Source: Portibacter marinus
GTDB taxonomy: Bacteria > Bacteroidota > Bacteroidia > Chitinophagales > Saprospiraceae
Direction of reading: 5' to 3'
Assembly: GCF_021533195.1 (NCBI RefSeq)
Contig: NZ_JAJNKB010000009.1
Span: 62,001 to 126,000 of the forward strand
DNA length: 64,000 nucleotides
The position numbers and the translations under genes are program-made. This document shows, in pieces, positions 27,110 through 35,155 of this stretch (the first letter of the stretch is position 1; each line of letters starts with the position of its first letter). The notes beneath the pieces were generated by a model, which was not told where the DNA came from, did not search any database, and was given only the letters and a program-made list of their open reading frames with translations.

Positions 27110-28658
27110 CGATGGCAAAAAATTTAAAAAATACATTAACTGGTGTTGCTTTATTATTATTACAGGCGCAGAAATAGATGTCTCCATCATCTGCAGCCTT
27201 GCCGCTAATTCCATTGTCTGCTGTGATGAACTGAGCATTTCTGACCGGCTGATTAAGCTTGCTATATCGCTCGCCAGCCATAAATTTCAGCATGTTTTCC
27301 GTATCCACAATGGCATATTCTGCATCTTCATTCAAATATTCACTGTATCGGCGTTCATCGGGATAACTTGGATTTTTCCGTCCCAGTTCTGTCCCGCCGA
27401 ATTTGCTGTAGATGTACTCTGCTGCAGCATCTGAAAATTCTGTACGATAAACCCTCTTGATTTCTTCACTATGAATGTCAAAAGCTTCTTCAGCATTCTC
27501 TCCCACGCCTACCCAGTAAAACCAGATATTAAAATTAGTAGGTTGAAGTGTGATGATCTCACATTTTCTATTTTCATTGTTGGCTGCAAAATTCAGCTCC
27601 GGCTCTAGCCTTAGTTCAATGTCATTAGGAATAGAAGTGACTTGGGTAATCACATTTTTTTTGTTCAGGGTTTCTTGCATTTCCTTCATGGTTTCCGCAA
27701 TGGCTAGTGCAAGTTCTTCACTACTTTTATTGCCTTCAGCGATTAGCTTTGCGATGTCCATACCGGGATCACTTTCAGCTCCTTCAGCATCAGCATTACC
27801 AGAGTTGTCAAATAGATCTTCATTCTCACCTCCTGTGGAATTTTCAGAATTGGTGTTATTGACCATTTCTGAATAATCTACGGCACGTTCTCTATAGATA
27901 CTTAAGTCTCTAAATAAGATATCATCGCGTGAAAGCAAGTCCCTCAGATTTAATAATGAAGTGCCTTCATCGTCATCATCCAGATAAAAATTAAAAGTAT
28001 AGGTACCGTCGGAAGTGATGTCGATCACTGTAGAACCCCTAATGGACATGATTTTTGGTTGCTGAGTGATATTGAGTTTGAGAAAAGCAGCTTTTTTATC
28101 TGTACTGCTTATCGTTATTTTATCTCCTTCCGTGAGATAGTAAACCACTTTGAGTGCGTTGGCTTCACCTTCTTCAATTACAGCATTGGTGGCATGTAAA
28201 ACTTCCTTAGACTCTCCTTCCTTCACACCTTCATAGTCTTGGATGTCAATTTTTAAAGAAAGATCTAAACTTCTTTCCTTTAAAATTCCGCTACCTCTAC
28301 CGGTATATATGAAATCCACTCTGTATGTGCCTTCATACGCAGCAAGAAAATCTCTGCCTGACCGGTTAAAAGTTGCAATCACTTCCTCTTCCTGTTGGTT
28401 GAGGTCAATAATCTGTACTTCCAGATTCTTTAAATCCGCATTTCCTGAGTTCTTGCCATAAGAAACCGTCACAATATCTTGTTTTTCTAACTCCAGGACA
28501 AAACTTGCGGGGTAGTCTTTAGATACCTTAATAGAGGTGATGTTTATGAGATTGCCAGCATGAATATTGACAACACATAAAAGAAAAATGCAGGTAGAAA
28601 GTGTAGAATACACTGATAGCCTACGAATGTAATCCGTAAAGATTGATTTTATTTTCAA
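27087..28658 (-). CDS. Secreted protein of unknown function
   Basis: The gene starts at a TTG (28658), because the frame is closed by a TAA six codons upstream and no ATG lies near the signal peptide (LSTCIFLLCVVNIHAG). The 523-aa protein then has two beta-rich domains (about 35-220, with phrases TVSYGKNSG and GRGSGILKERSLDLSLKIDI), an acidic Asn/Glu/Ser linker (about 265-300), a helical stretch and a C-terminal domain with YFCACNN. It is the first gene of the long minus-strand operon and directly precedes the GH18-like gene. I do not recognise the family. Confidence 0.65.
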   Translation of the reverse strand: MKIKSIFTDYIRRLSVYSTLSTCIFLLCVVNIHAGNLINITSIKVSKDYPASFVLELEKQDIVTVSYGKNSGNADLKNLEVQIIDLNQQEEEVIATFNRSGRDFLAAYEGTYRVDFIYTGRGSGILKERSLDLSLKIDIQDYEGVKEGESKEVLHATNAVIEEGEANALKVVYYLTEGDKITISSTDKKAAFLKLNITQQPKIMSIRGSTVIDITSDGTYTFNFYLDDDDEGTSLLNLRDLLSRDDILFRDLSIYRERAVDYSEMVNNTNSENSTGGENEDLFDNSGNADAEGAESDPGMDIAKLIAEGNKSSEELALAIAETMKEMQETLNKKNVITQVTSIPNDIELRLEPELNFAANNENRKCEIITLQPTNFNIWFYWVGVGENAEEAFDIHSEEIKRVYRTEFSDAAAEYIYSKFGGTELGRKNPSYPDERRYSEYLNEDAEYAIVDTENMLKFMAGERYSKLNQPVRNAQFITADNGISGKAADDGDIYFCACNNNKATPVNVFFKFFAIDVEKKEF

Positions 28659-28702
28659 TGATTGTTCTTTGGTTTATGTATTAGTGTTAACTAAATACGC
28701 TT

Positions 28703-28734
28703 CGAAGTTATAAAGAATATAATAGTATGTCAAA
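28703..28734 (-). promoter_or_regulatory. Candidate Bacteroidota promoter of the eCIS operon
   Basis: On the minus strand the sequence reads TTTG (complement of 28731-28734), a 20-base spacer, then TAACTTCG (complement of 28703-28710). This is one mismatch from the Bacteroidota -33/-7 consensus TTTG-N19-21-TAnnTTTG. The -7 box lies about 45 bases before the TTG start of the first gene in the operon. It is within the 249-base gap after the M23 peptidase gene, which otherwise shows nothing notable. Confidence 0.5.
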
Positions 28735-28907
28735 CTTTTTTAGAGTGTTTATATGGAAATTTCGAAAATAGAAATACTTATACATCTAAACTTTTGAAGA
28801 TAAAGCTGAAATGCAAATTTTGTTTCCTGTTTTAATCATTAAGATTGTAAATCGATTATCCTAAGTCACAAGGCCTCTTTTCATTTCCTTTTTAGTAGAA
28901 AAAGTAA

Positions 28908-30347
28908 TCAGAAATAGTTTATTTCTTTAAGCCTTGCTTTAATGGGATTAATGTATTCATAGTAATCCTGAATTTCTCTGGAAGCGATTCTGCCACCTGT
29001 ACCTGCATTTTCTTTTCTTGGGTCCTCTTGTTGATTGTTCTTCCAAAATCTATAACAAACGTGAGGTCCAGTGGAAAGACCAGTAGATCCCACATATCCG
29101 ATGATATCACCTTGAAGAACCCGGGAACCTACTCTTAAGCTAGGTGCAAATTTTTGCATATGTAAATACTGAGTCTCATACACTTTATCGTGGCGCATTT
29201 TAACATAATTGCCATTATTTGATTTGAACTCTGCTTTGGTAATGATTCCGTCAGCCACCGCCTGAATAGGTGTCCCTTCTGGGGCGGCAAAGTCTGTACC
29301 CAAATGTTGTTTAGCATGTCCCGTCACTGGGTGAACACGAAGGCCATATCCAGAAGTAATGACGCCTCCATACTTAATAGGAGTAGCTAGAAATGATTTT
29401 TTCATGGATTGCCCAAGTTCAGAAAAGTAACCTTGTTGACCTTCATCATAATAAAAGGCGTAGATATCTTCGTCATCTTTCCTGAAATATAAAGCCTTGA
29501 TTCGCTCTATTTTATTGGACTTCCCATTGACAAATTCTTCATCGTAAAGGACTTTGAACCTATCACCATCACTTACATCAAACAAATCCACGGACCAGGC
29601 CAGTATTTCCTCAATGGCAGAAATTAGTTTTAAGTTCAGATTGTTTTCGATAAATGTGTTGCCCAGCGTACCTTCTACAATTGCAGCTGTATGATTTTCA
29701 CGGATTTCAATTTTTTTGTCTTTTTTGTCTATCGAAAGTGCCGTAGCATCTATCAGATAGAAATCGTAAGGTTCAGCCTTGGGCTCAATGATTAACATTT
29801 TGACATCTTCGGGCGCCCCCTCGGAATGACCAATAGTAATTTTGTCACCTGCTCGTAATCTTCTGATCGAGTACTTATTACCTTCTCCCTCCAAAGTCTT
29901 GACATCTGATCTGGGAATACCAATTTCTGTCATCAGTTCTCTCAAAGTCATATCACGTGACAGGATATCTTCTATTTTCTCAGTACCTGAAGGCAATTGA
30001 TCTTTGATCAATGTCGCTGCTTCTTCACTATTAGTTTCAATCGCCATTTCATCCATTGATTCAAAATCATCATTAGAAAATAATGGCCACACTACAAAAT
30101 AAATCAATGCAATCAATCCTAAAATAACACTTACAGTGACGCCTATCTTCAACCAGGGAATGGGTTTGACAAAATCGTCGTAATTGATTTGGGACTCATT
30201 GACCTCAGGCGAAACAGGGACCTTTTCGCTCAAATCATCATGATTCTCTTGATGCTCTTCGTGAAGAGGATAAGTCTTTTCTTCCACAGGTTCTGCGGCC
30301 TTTGCTTCACCTTTTCGTACAATTTTTATTTTTGGCCGATCGCTCAT
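28908..30347 (-). CDS. Membrane-anchored M23 (LytM-type) peptidase
   Basis: The 479-aa protein has a charged cytoplasmic N-terminus, one TM helix (about 66-90), a periplasmic stretch with a LysM/OapA-like region (about 110-180), and a C-terminal M23 domain (about 335-445). Zinc-site motifs are visible: HLGTDFAAP (H and D ligands), YLHM, and GPHVCYRFW, where the usual H-x-H is H-x-C, a variant I recall from Bacteroidota M23 proteins. It would cut or remodel peptidoglycan. It sits between the cargo operon and the eCIS operon on the same strand, and its N-terminus (PKIKIVRKG) carries a motif shared with other proteins here. Confidence 0.82.
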   Translation of the reverse strand: MSDRPKIKIVRKGEAKAAEPVEEKTYPLHEEHQENHDDLSEKVPVSPEVNESQINYDDFVKPIPWLKIGVTVSVILGLIALIYFVVWPLFSNDDFESMDEMAIETNSEEAATLIKDQLPSGTEKIEDILSRDMTLRELMTEIGIPRSDVKTLEGEGNKYSIRRLRAGDKITIGHSEGAPEDVKMLIIEPKAEPYDFYLIDATALSIDKKDKKIEIRENHTAAIVEGTLGNTFIENNLNLKLISAIEEILAWSVDLFDVSDGDRFKVLYDEEFVNGKSNKIERIKALYFRKDDEDIYAFYYDEGQQGYFSELGQSMKKSFLATPIKYGGVITSGYGLRVHPVTGHAKQHLGTDFAAPEGTPIQAVADGIITKAEFKSNNGNYVKMRHDKVYETQYLHMQKFAPSLRVGSRVLQGDIIGYVGSTGLSTGPHVCYRFWKNNQQEDPRKENAGTGGRIASREIQDYYEYINPIKARLKEINYF

Positions 30348-30496
30348 ATAACTTCAATGGTATTTGTGATTATTTCAATCCAGCAAACCGAAATTTGAAT
30401 TAGTGTAAAATGGGAAATCACCTCACTAAATTAATAAGTATGGTTAAAGATTGTTAATAAATTGACTAACTATCTGAAAAATTGCAACTTAGGAAT

Positions 30497-30895
30497 ATGA
30501 AAATTACCATGGTTTTATTAATAATAGCTGGTTTTAGTTTCCCTTGCATTTCACAATCGATATATCTTAATGGCAGCAATGTCGGTAAAATAGAATCAGA
30601 TGGCGACGTTTATATCGGCAACGCCAGAGTAGGTGAGATAGAGGAAGATGGCGATGTTTATATCAATGGATCAAGAATAGGAGAGATAGAAGAAGACGGC
30701 GATGTATATCTCAATGGAAGACGAATTGGGAAAATAGAATCAGATGGCGACGTCTATCTAAATAATTCACGAATCGGAAAAGTGGAGAGCGACGGAGATA
30801 TCTATAAAAATGGATCTCGGATCGGAAAAGCCAAAGGCATTAAGAAAGAATGGGCAGCAGCTGTATTCTTCTTTTTCGATTTCGGTTTATTATAA
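30497..30895 (+). CDS. Secreted 16-residue-repeat protein
   Basis: From the ATG at 30497 the protein is 132 aa with a signal peptide (MVLLIIAGFSFPCIS). The body is five and a half tandem 16-residue repeats of the form [VI]Y-x-[NG]-[NG]-x-R-[IV]-G-[KE]-[IV]-E-x-D-G-D, with a 48-base DNA period at about 30560-30830. The regular short strands suggest a beta-solenoid or stacked turn structure. The C-terminus is short and hydrophobic (VFFFFDFGLL). It lies alone between two minus-strand genes. The function is unknown. Confidence 0.75.
   Translation: MKITMVLLIIAGFSFPCISQSIYLNGSNVGKIESDGDVYIGNARVGEIEEDGDVYINGSRIGEIEEDGDVYLNGRRIGKIESDGDVYLNNSRIGKVESDGDIYKNGSRIGKAKGIKKEWAAAVFFFFDFGLL
30560..30833 (+). 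repeat. Tandem 48-bp coding repeat
   Basis: About five and a half units of 48 bases encode the 16-residue repeat of the small secreted protein. Units differ by scattered synonymous changes (for example GATGGCGACGTTTAT against GACGGCGATGTATAT), so the repeat is old rather than freshly expanded. Confidence 0.75.
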
Positions 30896-30955
30896 CTTAG
30901 ATTTCGTTGTATATTCATTAGAGTTAAGAAGTCATGCTACACCGTTCGCCATGAT

Positions 30956-31345
30956 CTACTCCTTCACTCTGTTAATAAAAACGCGACCGATTCCAGGCGA
31001 TTCTGGTTTTTCAAACTTTGCTATATGAAACTTATCATCATTCAGAATAATGGTATCTCCTTCTTTCGGAAAAATGAATTCCTTCATATCCACGTCAATT
31101 TGTACATTGACCTCCTTGCTTCCATTCACTTCTCTTTCTGCAATACCACCAAATAAAAGTTGAGCATTATTTATAGATATTGAACCTGTCTCTGATACCA
31201 CGAAGTCGTATTGGCTATCCTGAGATGGCGCATCAGATTTAATACTTGGGTTTTCTGTTGTATGATCTTCCATCGTTTTATTTTTAAAGTAAAAAAAAAT
31301 CCCTATTCCTATAACTGCTGATGCGATAATTAAAGTATTTCTCAT
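30956..31345 (-). CDS. Membrane-tethered protein after the calpain-like effector (possible immunity)
   Basis: The 129-aa protein has an N-terminal hydrophobic segment (TLIIASAVIGIGIFFYF), a charged linker, and a beta-rich C-terminal domain (about 50-129). No family is recognised. It starts three bases after the stop of the calpain-like effector gene and is the last gene of the cargo operon. That placement suits an immunity or inhibitor protein acting on the outer side of the membrane, but this is inference from position only. Confidence 0.6.
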   Translation of the reverse strand: MRNTLIIASAVIGIGIFFYFKNKTMEDHTTENPSIKSDAPSQDSQYDFVVSETGSISINNAQLLFGGIAEREVNGSKEVNVQIDVDMKEFIFPKEGDTIILNDDKFHIAKFEKPESPGIGRVFINRVKE

Positions 31346-31348
31346 CGA

Positions 31349-32884
31349 TTAGTCTTTATTCGAATACTGGTCAAATAGGCCAAAGAATTGAGCCCATGTT
31401 AATACTGGCTGTGCAACCCTGGCACCTCGGATTCCGTTAGCTGCATCACCTTGTCCATGGGGATTCCTCAGTGTAATTGTCTCATCATTTGCACTTATAA
31501 CCGTATATGCGTGTGGTGTTACTATACTATTTAATCTTGCAAAGGTTTGTAATTCTGCAGATGCATCTGTGATGTTAATTGCAGACGCTACGACGGGTAC
31601 ATTTTCATCCACCATCTCTATTATCCTTTCTTTTGCGGCTGCATTAGTATCATTGGAAATGACTCTTTCAGTATACCTTTCACCGGTAAGTACTTCTAAT
31701 GCATCGGCTGATAAGCCTCCTTTACCGATCTGCGTATAACTACCTATCAATAAGGCGTATGCTTTCTCGATCAATTTCACCCAAAGTTCATTTTCATCTC
31801 CTGGCGCACTCCATGCATGTGCGGCGTTTGGTGGATTAGGATTGGCAGTATCTGTTGATCCTGCCGCGACCGGGAAAGTCGGATAGATGGTGACGTTATG
31901 TGGTCGAAGTTGCATATCTTCAAAGATCCATCCTACATCTTGCTCTGTGTAAAGTCTTACGGTGTAAGTACCATTAGAATTCTCTGTGATAGCATCTCTA
32001 AGTAGCCCAGGATTTGTATTTGCAATTGCTCCCAGTGAAGCCAGAAAGTAGCAATCACCAATGGATCCTTGCCTGATGTCATTAGGTGAAAATGAATGAG
32101 CATCTCCCTCTCCTCTTGAAGCTATGGGTCCTGTTTGAGTTTGTCCCAAAGTTTCCGGGAGTGATTTTTCTTCCCTTTGTACTATTTCACTGGAACTGAC
32201 ATTTGTATCCTGGCTTTTTGTTCCATTTTTATTTTCTGGAATGGAATTCTTAGCAGCTTTTTTCCCTTTAAGGTCGGCTTCATTTTCCAGGGAAACATCA
32301 TCATTAATACTATGGCCTTTCATTTGTTTAGTGCCTGAGACTCTTCCAGCTCTTTGCTGAACAACGTGCGTTAATTCATGACCTAGTAGTTCCTGTCCGG
32401 ACTGTGTTCCCGGATTATATTTTCCCGGTGCGAAATGGATATCATTTCCTTGAGTATATGCTTGTGCTCCTAATGAATCTGCATTTGATGAATTATTATG
32501 AATATTCACATTAGAAAAATCTGCACCAAAACTGGATTCCATCTTATTCTGAACTTCTTCCGGCATTTTTGTCTTAGAAGAAGTTTTCTGACTTTTATCT
32601 TCTGGTTTGAATGCTGCTTTTTTCATTTGTAATTCCTCCTCTTCCTCCTCGATATTTTTGGATTGAACCACACTTTTCATTTGGAGTTCTTCTTCCTCTT
32701 CGTCTTCTTTTCTTTGAAAAGGATCCTTTTTCATCTGGATGTGACCCGCTGAAGAATTGATATTTGATTTTTCAGCTGTAGGATTAAATTCCGGTACTGA
32801 AATGGCGTGTTCTGAATCTAGATGGTCAGCTGAATTGGTTTGCGTACTTTTTGTTTCTCGTAATGATTCTTTTGTGTCTTTCAT
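31349..32884 (-). CDS. eCIS effector: DUF4157 domain + calpain-like cysteine protease
   Basis: From the ATG at 32884 the protein is 511 aa. Residues about 1-110 are disordered with repeated EEEEELQMK phrases. Residues about 110-185 form the DUF4157 (eCIS core) domain with HELTHVVQQ at 169-177. The C-terminal part (about 262-511) is calpain-like: GDCYFLASL with Cys278, PHAYTV with His458, and LRNPHG with Asn474, which gives a complete Cys-His-Asn triad. DUF4157 proteins are known cargoes or toxins loaded into eCIS particles; the protease is the likely toxic part. The gene overlaps no neighbour and belongs to the cargo operon. Confidence 0.88.
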   Translation of the reverse strand: MKDTKESLRETKSTQTNSADHLDSEHAISVPEFNPTAEKSNINSSAGHIQMKKDPFQRKEDEEEEELQMKSVVQSKNIEEEEEELQMKKAAFKPEDKSQKTSSKTKMPEEVQNKMESSFGADFSNVNIHNNSSNADSLGAQAYTQGNDIHFAPGKYNPGTQSGQELLGHELTHVVQQRAGRVSGTKQMKGHSINDDVSLENEADLKGKKAAKNSIPENKNGTKSQDTNVSSSEIVQREEKSLPETLGQTQTGPIASRGEGDAHSFSPNDIRQGSIGDCYFLASLGAIANTNPGLLRDAITENSNGTYTVRLYTEQDVGWIFEDMQLRPHNVTIYPTFPVAAGSTDTANPNPPNAAHAWSAPGDENELWVKLIEKAYALLIGSYTQIGKGGLSADALEVLTGERYTERVISNDTNAAAKERIIEMVDENVPVVASAINITDASAELQTFARLNSIVTPHAYTVISANDETITLRNPHGQGDAANGIRGARVAQPVLTWAQFFGLFDQYSNKD

Positions 32885-32900
32885 TATTGAAAAAATATGG

Positions 32901-33266
32901 TTAAAGTTTAAAGGAAGGTTTTTCTGCACTTTTATCTGATAACTGAATGGACTCCTTCTTCTGTACAATAGGCATTTTGAAAGGTTCTGCAATTCCTTTA
33001 CCCTGAATGATGTCTGTTCCGAAAAGCCTTGTACTTTCTGTCAGCGGATTATCGGCTGGTGAAGCAAGTACGAACTGGAAGGGACCTTCATCTTCTCTCT
33101 CTTTTTCTCCACCCATGTCTTCTTGTTGACCTTTTTCTGCTTGCAACTGCAAAGCCGGGGGATGGAGTGTCTCGGTTGCAGTCTCGAAATCTTGAGTATC
33201 TACTTCTGGGCTGGCGGTTTCAACATCCTTTTTCTGGATCGTCATATGGTCTTTTTGGTCACCCAC
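32901..33266 (-). CDS. Small disordered cargo-operon protein
   Basis: The 121-aa protein starts at GTG 33266; an ATG at 33245 would give 114 aa. It is acidic, Pro- and Gln-rich, with no obvious fold. It contains MTIQKKD near the N-terminus, [10 protein letters not shown] in the middle and [13 protein letters not shown] near the end. These [IV]Q[KR]KE phrases also occur around the DUF4157 domains of both effectors in this operon. It lies 16 bases before the calpain-like effector gene. I infer an adaptor, chaperone or small cargo; no family is recognised. Confidence 0.55.
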   Translation of the reverse strand: MGDQKDHMTIQKKDVETASPEVDTQDFETATETLHPPALQLQAEKGQQEDMGGEKEREDEGPFQFVLASPADNPLTESTRLFGTDIIQGKGIAEPFKMPIVQKKESIQLSDKSAEKPSFKL

Positions 33267-33308
33267 TTGTTGGAATTTACTGTAAGATAATGTTTAATTG
33301 GTGGATTG

Positions 33309-34325
33309 TCAATTGGGTCGAAAATAAGGATTGTCATCTTCAGGATGGACAAAGTGATTTGCACGATCATATTTGGGGCTTAATACCCATTCTCCAGAGG
33401 CATCTATGTAACCTAACTTACGATTTTGCTGAGCAATGCAAAGTTCATTTTTAAATTCAAATGCTGCTTCAAAAGTAGGTGGAATCACCACTTCCCCTTC
33501 TTGATTTATAAATCCCACCTTACCTTCCAATTGGAAAGCCGCTTTTCCTTCCTTAAAAGCTCGTACCTGTTGAAACCTTGGCGCAATGGTTACCATGCCT
33601 GTTGAGTCTAAAAAGCCCCAAAGTCCTTTCTCTTTAAAAGCGCATTGACCTTCAGAGAAATTGCCCATATCCTGGAATATAGGTTGGACTATGACGTCTC
33701 CGACATCATTTATAAACCCAAATTTTTCATCTGATCGGACAACAGCAAATCTCTCATGAAAGTCAAAAATTTCTTTTTTTTGCGGCTCGATGAGCCATTG
33801 ACCTGTCTGGTTGATAAAACCGATGTGCTTTTCTCGTATAATTTTCGCGATCCCACCCGAGAAACTGTGCAACACATCATTTGGCTTCATTAAAAATTCC
33901 CACTCTCCATTCGTATTGAGGTAACCTAAATTTCCCTTCTTTTTTGCTGCTGCCAGGTGGTCATTGAAAGGAAATATATGATCGAAACTCTGAATTTTCA
34001 AACTACCATTTACATCTATTACGCTATAATCATTTCCACTTTGAATGACAGATAGACCACAGGAAAAAAATGAGGGTTTCTCCATCCAAACAGGGAGGAC
34101 ATCACCTGCAACATTGACATATCTAAAATTACCACCGATGACCCCTTCAGGATTTTGAATTCTTTCACCACCCATGTTCGTGCAAGCCCATCCACTTGAG
34201 AAATTATCAGTAAAGCGGAATTCACCAATACTTTGTTTGCTGCCTTCTACATTGATAAAAAAAGCGCTTGGTCCTATTCGAACGGCTGCCAGCAAATTTT
34301 CAGGATTCGATGCGTTTTTCATCAT
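33309..34325 (-). CDS. WG-repeat protein
   Basis: The 338-aa protein (ATG at 34325; the stop of the upstream gene overlaps this start as TGATG) is built from repeats with the pattern GFIN-x-x-G-x-[VL]-x-x-x-P-x-[FY], as in GFINDVGDVIVQPIFQ, GFLDSTGMVTIAPRFQ, GFINQEGEVVIPPTFE and GYIDASGEWVLSPKYD. WG/KWG repeats are common in Bacteroidota and are probably beta-propeller-like binding domains. There is no signal peptide. The tight coupling to the lipoprotein gene upstream suggests a joint role. Confidence 0.8.
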   Translation of the reverse strand: MMKNASNPENLLAAVRIGPSAFFINVEGSKQSIGEFRFTDNFSSGWACTNMGGERIQNPEGVIGGNFRYVNVAGDVLPVWMEKPSFFSCGLSVIQSGNDYSVIDVNGSLKIQSFDHIFPFNDHLAAAKKKGNLGYLNTNGEWEFLMKPNDVLHSFSGGIAKIIREKHIGFINQTGQWLIEPQKKEIFDFHERFAVVRSDEKFGFINDVGDVIVQPIFQDMGNFSEGQCAFKEKGLWGFLDSTGMVTIAPRFQQVRAFKEGKAAFQLEGKVGFINQEGEVVIPPTFEAAFEFKNELCIAQQNRKLGYIDASGEWVLSPKYDRANHFVHPEDDNPYFRPN

Positions 34326-35143
34326 CAAATCTCTATCATTTCATTTTGGCCATTTTTATTATCGTCCTTAATTAAATGGAATAGCTTCTCTTCATCTATT
34401 TGATCTACGGATCCGTTAACAATTTTGATAAAGAGTACCTTTTGCAGGTATTGCATTTTATTGATTAGATGGTCCGCATCCTCTTCAGAAGTAGCATCAA
34501 ATCCAAATGTCATTTCATCCAGATTTTTACCTTCCAGAAATCCCTTGGGCCAGAAGCCGGCATACAGTGAATAATTATTATTATACTTACTGTGCATTTC
34601 TTCTAAAATGGCCCTGAGGGTCACAACAATTTGATGAAAAGGTCTGTCTGGGATTTCAAAAAAGTAGGTGTTCATCTTAACCGTACTCTTCGGGCTTCTT
34701 TTATCCAGATATTCACTCCATTCAGGTACCTCATTTCCAAATTTATGTTTGTAGTCAGTGTGGACAGAAGCTGAGGCGATATGCTTTAATTCCTTATTAG
34801 GAAATAAAGATTTATAATATTGACCAGCCTGATAGGAAAATTTTTCGTTAGGGTAGGCGTCATGATCAATTTTATTCGCTTCTTCGCTTTCTCGCTCATC
34901 ATATGTTCCTTCGAACTCAATTTCAGGTTGTGCAGCAGGATGTGCAACAAAAAGGTATAGATTTTGTGATTTGTCGAAGTAAGCTTCCTTTACTGTGAAT
35001 TCTTCAGAGTATTTGGCTTTTAGTGTTGAAGCAATCTCTTTTTTCATGTTTCGTTTTTGATTCTGATCAAGTGACAACTGTGATGTTGAATTAGCACAAG
35101 ATATCAAGATTAGAATATTAAAGTATGCCAATAGAATTTTCAT
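34325..35143 (-). CDS. Lipoprotein downstream of the lipase effector (possible immunity)
   Basis: The 272-aa protein has a lipoprotein signal peptide (LLAYFNILILISC, Cys about 16). The rest is soluble, mixed alpha/beta and rich in Lys, Asp and Asn; no family is recognised. It starts 12 bases after the stop of the giant lipase effector. Membrane-targeted lipase effectors of other contractile systems are often paired with periplasmic or lipoprotein immunity proteins, so this is a reasonable candidate. Position is the only evidence. Confidence 0.6.
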   Translation of the reverse strand: MKILLAYFNILILISCANSTSQLSLDQNQKRNMKKEIASTLKAKYSEEFTVKEAYFDKSQNLYLFVAHPAAQPEIEFEGTYDERESEEANKIDHDAYPNEKFSYQAGQYYKSLFPNKELKHIASASVHTDYKHKFGNEVPEWSEYLDKRSPKSTVKMNTYFFEIPDRPFHQIVVTLRAILEEMHSKYNNNYSLYAGFWPKGFLEGKNLDEMTFGFDATSEEDADHLINKMQYLQKVLFIKIVNGSVDQIDEEKLFHLIKDDNKNGQNEMIEI

Positions 35144-35155
35144 TAAATAAGTTAT

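Noticed and set aside
27110-27238. N-terminal extension of the GH18-like protein upstream of the signal peptide
   Set aside because: The extension would overlap the preceding gene by over 150 bases and would place the signal peptide internally. The ATG at 27109 with an immediate signal peptide is better.
26904-27434. Plus-strand ORF of 176 codons across the GH18-like and upstream genes
   Set aside because: Antisense to two genes with signal peptides and correct spacing; the translation is Cys/Phe/Ile-rich without family pattern.
3985-28658. Prophage or T6SS
   Set aside because: No terminase, portal, capsid, integrase or holin-lysin set, and no TssJLM membrane complex. DUF4255, the AAA+ ATPase, the CIS tape measure and DUF4157 cargo point to an eCIS.
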